DNA of 64,000 nt. Origin: Dipteris shenzhenensis. Lineage: Eukaryota; Polypodiophyta; Polypodiopsida; Gleicheniales. The notes beneath the pieces are model-generated. The model searched no databases and was not told where the DNA came from. It saw only the letters and a program-made list of their open reading frames with translations. The DNA is taken from NCBI GenBank assembly GCA_047967505.1, contig CM106538.1, one strand, 5' to 3'. Positions 61,061 through 64,000 of the stretch are shown piece after piece; position 1 is the stretch's first letter, and the number at the start of each line of letters is the position of its first letter. Both the position numbers and the translations under genes were made by a program.

Positions 61061-64000
61061 TTTTTTTTTTTGCAAAGAAAAAACCCGAAAAAGGCTGAAA
61101 GAAAGAAAAATTGCCTATTCCAGAGAAGCCCAACTCACTGCCTAGGGGATCTATGGAACTGGGGCTAACAGCCAAGTAGAGGGACTATATAGCCAATGAA
61201 TCCCTCACAGAGTGAAGATATAGAAAACACCTGCAGGCCAAGCCTTGTAGAAACGAGCACGCCTCTCAATAGTCACCCTGGAGCCTGGAGTCCCACGTTC
61301 CCAAGTGGACCAAAGAGTGTAAATGATATCCTGCCAGATGGCAACCAAGGAAGCCAAGGGTGGAATCGGATGCTCTCCCATCACAAGACTGCAGCGAGCC
61401 ACCCAAATGTTCCAAGCCGTGATGTTGGCTACCACGTCCCAAGCACTGTCCTCCCTAGGAGGAGGAGGAGCTAGGGTGTCAGGGGGGACTATCTCGTGGA
61501 GTGCAATCCTCTGAATGCTCTGACCCTGTATCCAGTAGGCTGGGGAGATCTCATCAATCTAAAATGCATGTCCTCCCTTTGTCAACAAAGCCACCATCCC
61601 CCAGGTGTAGTCTTTATGAAGACTCTGCATATGTGTCATGATCCTGAGGGCTCTCATCCAGATCCTCACTGCGCTACGACAACTACATAGGCAGTGCGGG
61701 ATAGTCTCCAAGACAACATCTGAGCAGTAATGGCACTGCCCCTCCACTCACATCTGCTCCAACCATGGGCCGATGGGCAAGACACCTCCGTGGGCTTCCA
61801 ACTAGAAGAAGTATGAAATCTTCCTTGACCACAAGCTGGACCACAACCGCATCCAAAACCTAGAGCGAACATCTCGGGGCGCTCTCTGGGCCACCCAGTG
61901 TCTCTCGCTTGAGGGAGTCCACCTCGACGAGTCCATCTGAAGTCTCGTGCCAATCCGTGTGGTGTAGGAAAAGAAAGGCACCTCATCTATCATCTCAAAT
62001 AGGTCGCCCCTGGAGGGCCAAAACCACTCCCTCGGGTCCCACTGGACCTCTCTACCCTCCCATAGCCAGAGGCGCCATCTAGAGGCTCCTGATCTAAGAT
62101 ACTGGGAGGATCAATGTGCCACTCCTTCTCCAAGCATCCTACCACTCTAATCATTTGCCAGTGTATCCCATCAAGACTCCCATCCATCTCAGGGTCACTC
62201 CAAGTGAGGGGCTCAAATAGGCCTCTAGGTCCTACAAAGAAGCTGGGGTTGCATGATGCCGTGCTACATCAAAATCCTCAAGGGAACACCAGCATGAGAA
62301 AACTGCCCCAATTATCTGTTGTCTCTCCAAATGTGAATTCCTTCCCACCAGGACTCAAGAATGGCTAAGTCGTGATCTCGTCCATCCGCTGCCCTGTCTC
62401 TCTCAGATGCGCTAGGGTTTTAAGCCTCGCCTGCCTCCATAGGTAGTTTGCTCCAGCGACCAAAAGACCCTGCTAGACAACTGTCCCACTGTGCCCAACC
62501 AATGTGAGTCCGCTACCCAAGCATACATCCCTCCTGATCTCTGACATCTAGGTGCCACATAAGAGGCTGGCACTCAAACTCCTCTCTACATCTGCGTAGA
62601 GCATGGATGAGACCCCTTGCTAGTCTCTGCCACACCCTGTGAAGACTCCTCATTAGGGGGGAGCCCTTCCTTGTAAAGGGGGCCTTTGAGAAGATCCATC
62701 TATGTGAAGGCTGCCACTGTCCCCCAGTGCATGGGGTGTTCCTCAGAAGCCCTCTCTGTAAGAGGAGATTCCAAGGCTCGGCACCTGGGGTGAGGCCACG
62801 AACCACCAACTTGCCCAAAAGGGCCCTGCTCTGCATCTCCAGATCAATGATACCCAAGCCTCCCAGTGCTTGTGGCATGATCACCGTCTGCCAAGCTACT
62901 CATGCCCTAGTGTTCCTCGTGCCGTCTAAACCTGCCCAGAGGAAGTTCCGTACCAACCGTCGGAGCTGCCCAATGCATCCTCTGTGAAAGCACCAACATG
63001 AGGCAATATATCAGGCAGTGGCAAGAACGACTTGGTTTGCCACTAAGGTGCAACCTGCAAGGGAGAGTTTGGCTGAGCTCTAATATAGAAGCTTGCATCG
63101 AATACTCTCAAGGATCGGGGCAATCTGCTACTCTGCTGTGATGTCAATACCCACTTGGCAGTCGAGGTATCTCACTGTCTGGCCCCGCGGTCCCCGCGGT
63201 ATCCATCTGAAACCAAAGTCACTTCCCCACTTACGGATCTCCTGTGTCTCCTCAAAGCCCGTGAAGAAGCCGATGGATTCTGTCTAGTTGATTCGTGCCC
63301 TTGAGGCCTCACAATAGATAGCCAAGGTGCCTCTGACTCTCTCTAGACTCAGTGTGGTGCCCTCAACATACAAGGCCGTGTCATTTGCAAACTCCGAGTC
63401 AAGGAGCTTCTCCTCTTGCTTGATTGGAAGCCTCAACCCTGTGAGACCCGCCACCTATGATCTCAAATAGTAGCCCAGAGCCTCCGCTACAAACAAGAAG
63501 AGGAAGGGAGCTAGTGGGTAGCCTTGGTGGACCGAGCAAGAGAAAGGAAAGGCCTCGCCTGTGTGTCCTCTGATAATCATCTGACTAGAGCTCCCTGTAT
63601 AGCGCTAAAACTCCTCTGACCCATCTGTCTGAGAAACCCAATCTCCTCATAGTGCCCTCCAAGAAAGACCACTCCACCCTGTCGTAGGCCTTCTCAAAGT
63701 CCAAGAGAAGGATGGCCAGTGGCTGTGACTCCTCTTGGACCAATCCACTGCCTCCTAGAACGAGAAGATGTTGTCCAGGATGCTGCGCTCCTAGACAAAC
63801 CTAGTCTGTGTGTCATGGATGATGTCGATAAGATGAGGCCATAATCACAAACTCAAGACCTTGGCGAGGATCTTGTATGCAGTATCAAAGCAGAGTGATC
63901 GGCCTCCACTATCAGATATCTAACCTATCTCCCCCTTTTGGGATCAAACAGATCCACCCCCTACATAAGGACTAAGGGAGAAAGCCTATGTCAAAAATCT
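61061..64000 (-). mobile_element. L1-type LINE, 3' part, runs off the window
   Basis: On the minus strand: RT block [20 protein letters not shown] (near 63650-63715), HQGYPLAPFLFLFVAEALG (63470-63525), the catalytic-motif position as FANDTALYVEG (63360-63395, N for the second D), SDFGFRWIP, GLGIIDLEMQSRALLGKLVV (62810-62870), a zinc-finger region CHYCSDVVLETIPHCLCSC (61670-61740), and the end IWVARCSLVMGEHP (61395-61435). An A tail of 11 (T run 61061-61071) marks the 3' end. Frames are broken several times and the RT active site appears changed, so it is inactive. Its 5' end lies beyond 64000. Confidence 0.88.

Overview
This is plant nuclear DNA. It is built around one split host gene on the + strand, a plant cyclic nucleotide-gated ion channel (CNGC). 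Six coding exons lie at 5226-5790, 27186-27398, 44259-44566, 45365-45476, 45645-45881 and 46119-46829, and all five introns have GT-AG ends. Together they give 714 codons covering S1-S6, the plant-type GQN pore filter, the cyclic-nucleotide-binding domain and an IQ motif. The short N-terminal exon is upstream or not recognisable. Introns 1 and 2 are about 21.4 kb and 16.9 kb and are filled with transposons, while the last three introns are 168-798 bp. That intron style, the chromovirus/copia/LINE mix and the CNGC family point to a large-genome vascular plant such as a gymnosperm or fern. The species cannot be fixed from the sequence.

Layout. 1-5225: a copia 3' fragment (835-2100), simple repeats, and an unusual array of about 15 short hairpins (4515-4980) just upstream of the first visible exon. 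Intron 1 (5791-27185): a LINE split by a Ty3/gypsy chromovirus (6666-12960), then a minus-strand gag-only gypsy element (14586 to about 25418) that carries three nested insertions. These are a non-autonomous LTR element (16856-19421, TSD TGAAG), a pol-deleted gypsy element (19510-23407, TSD GTGTT) and a solo LTR (24239-24933, TSD CTGTC). Intron 2 (27399-44258): a solo LTR (27819-35253, TSD TCTAC) split by a nearly complete Ty1/copia element (28593-34868, TSD GACAAG), an L1-type LINE fragment, a gag-bearing relative of the non-autonomous family ending in a fold-back, and a second copia element with a leader packed with GTAC motifs. 46830-64000: 3' flank, then decayed gypsy, copia and LINE relics, ending in an L1-type LINE that runs off the window.

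The most interesting items not explained by standard annotation are three. First, the hairpin array at 4515-4980, whose arms vary in a complementary way around 4-nt spacers. Second, a conserved coding-like region of unknown function next to the polypurine tract in three copies of one LTR-element family (17860-18228, 26498-26790 minus, 40380-40772). Third, GTAC-dense leaders in two copia elements. The CNGC is the only host gene I can support. All other long ORFs belong to mobile elements or are chance ORFs in repeats.
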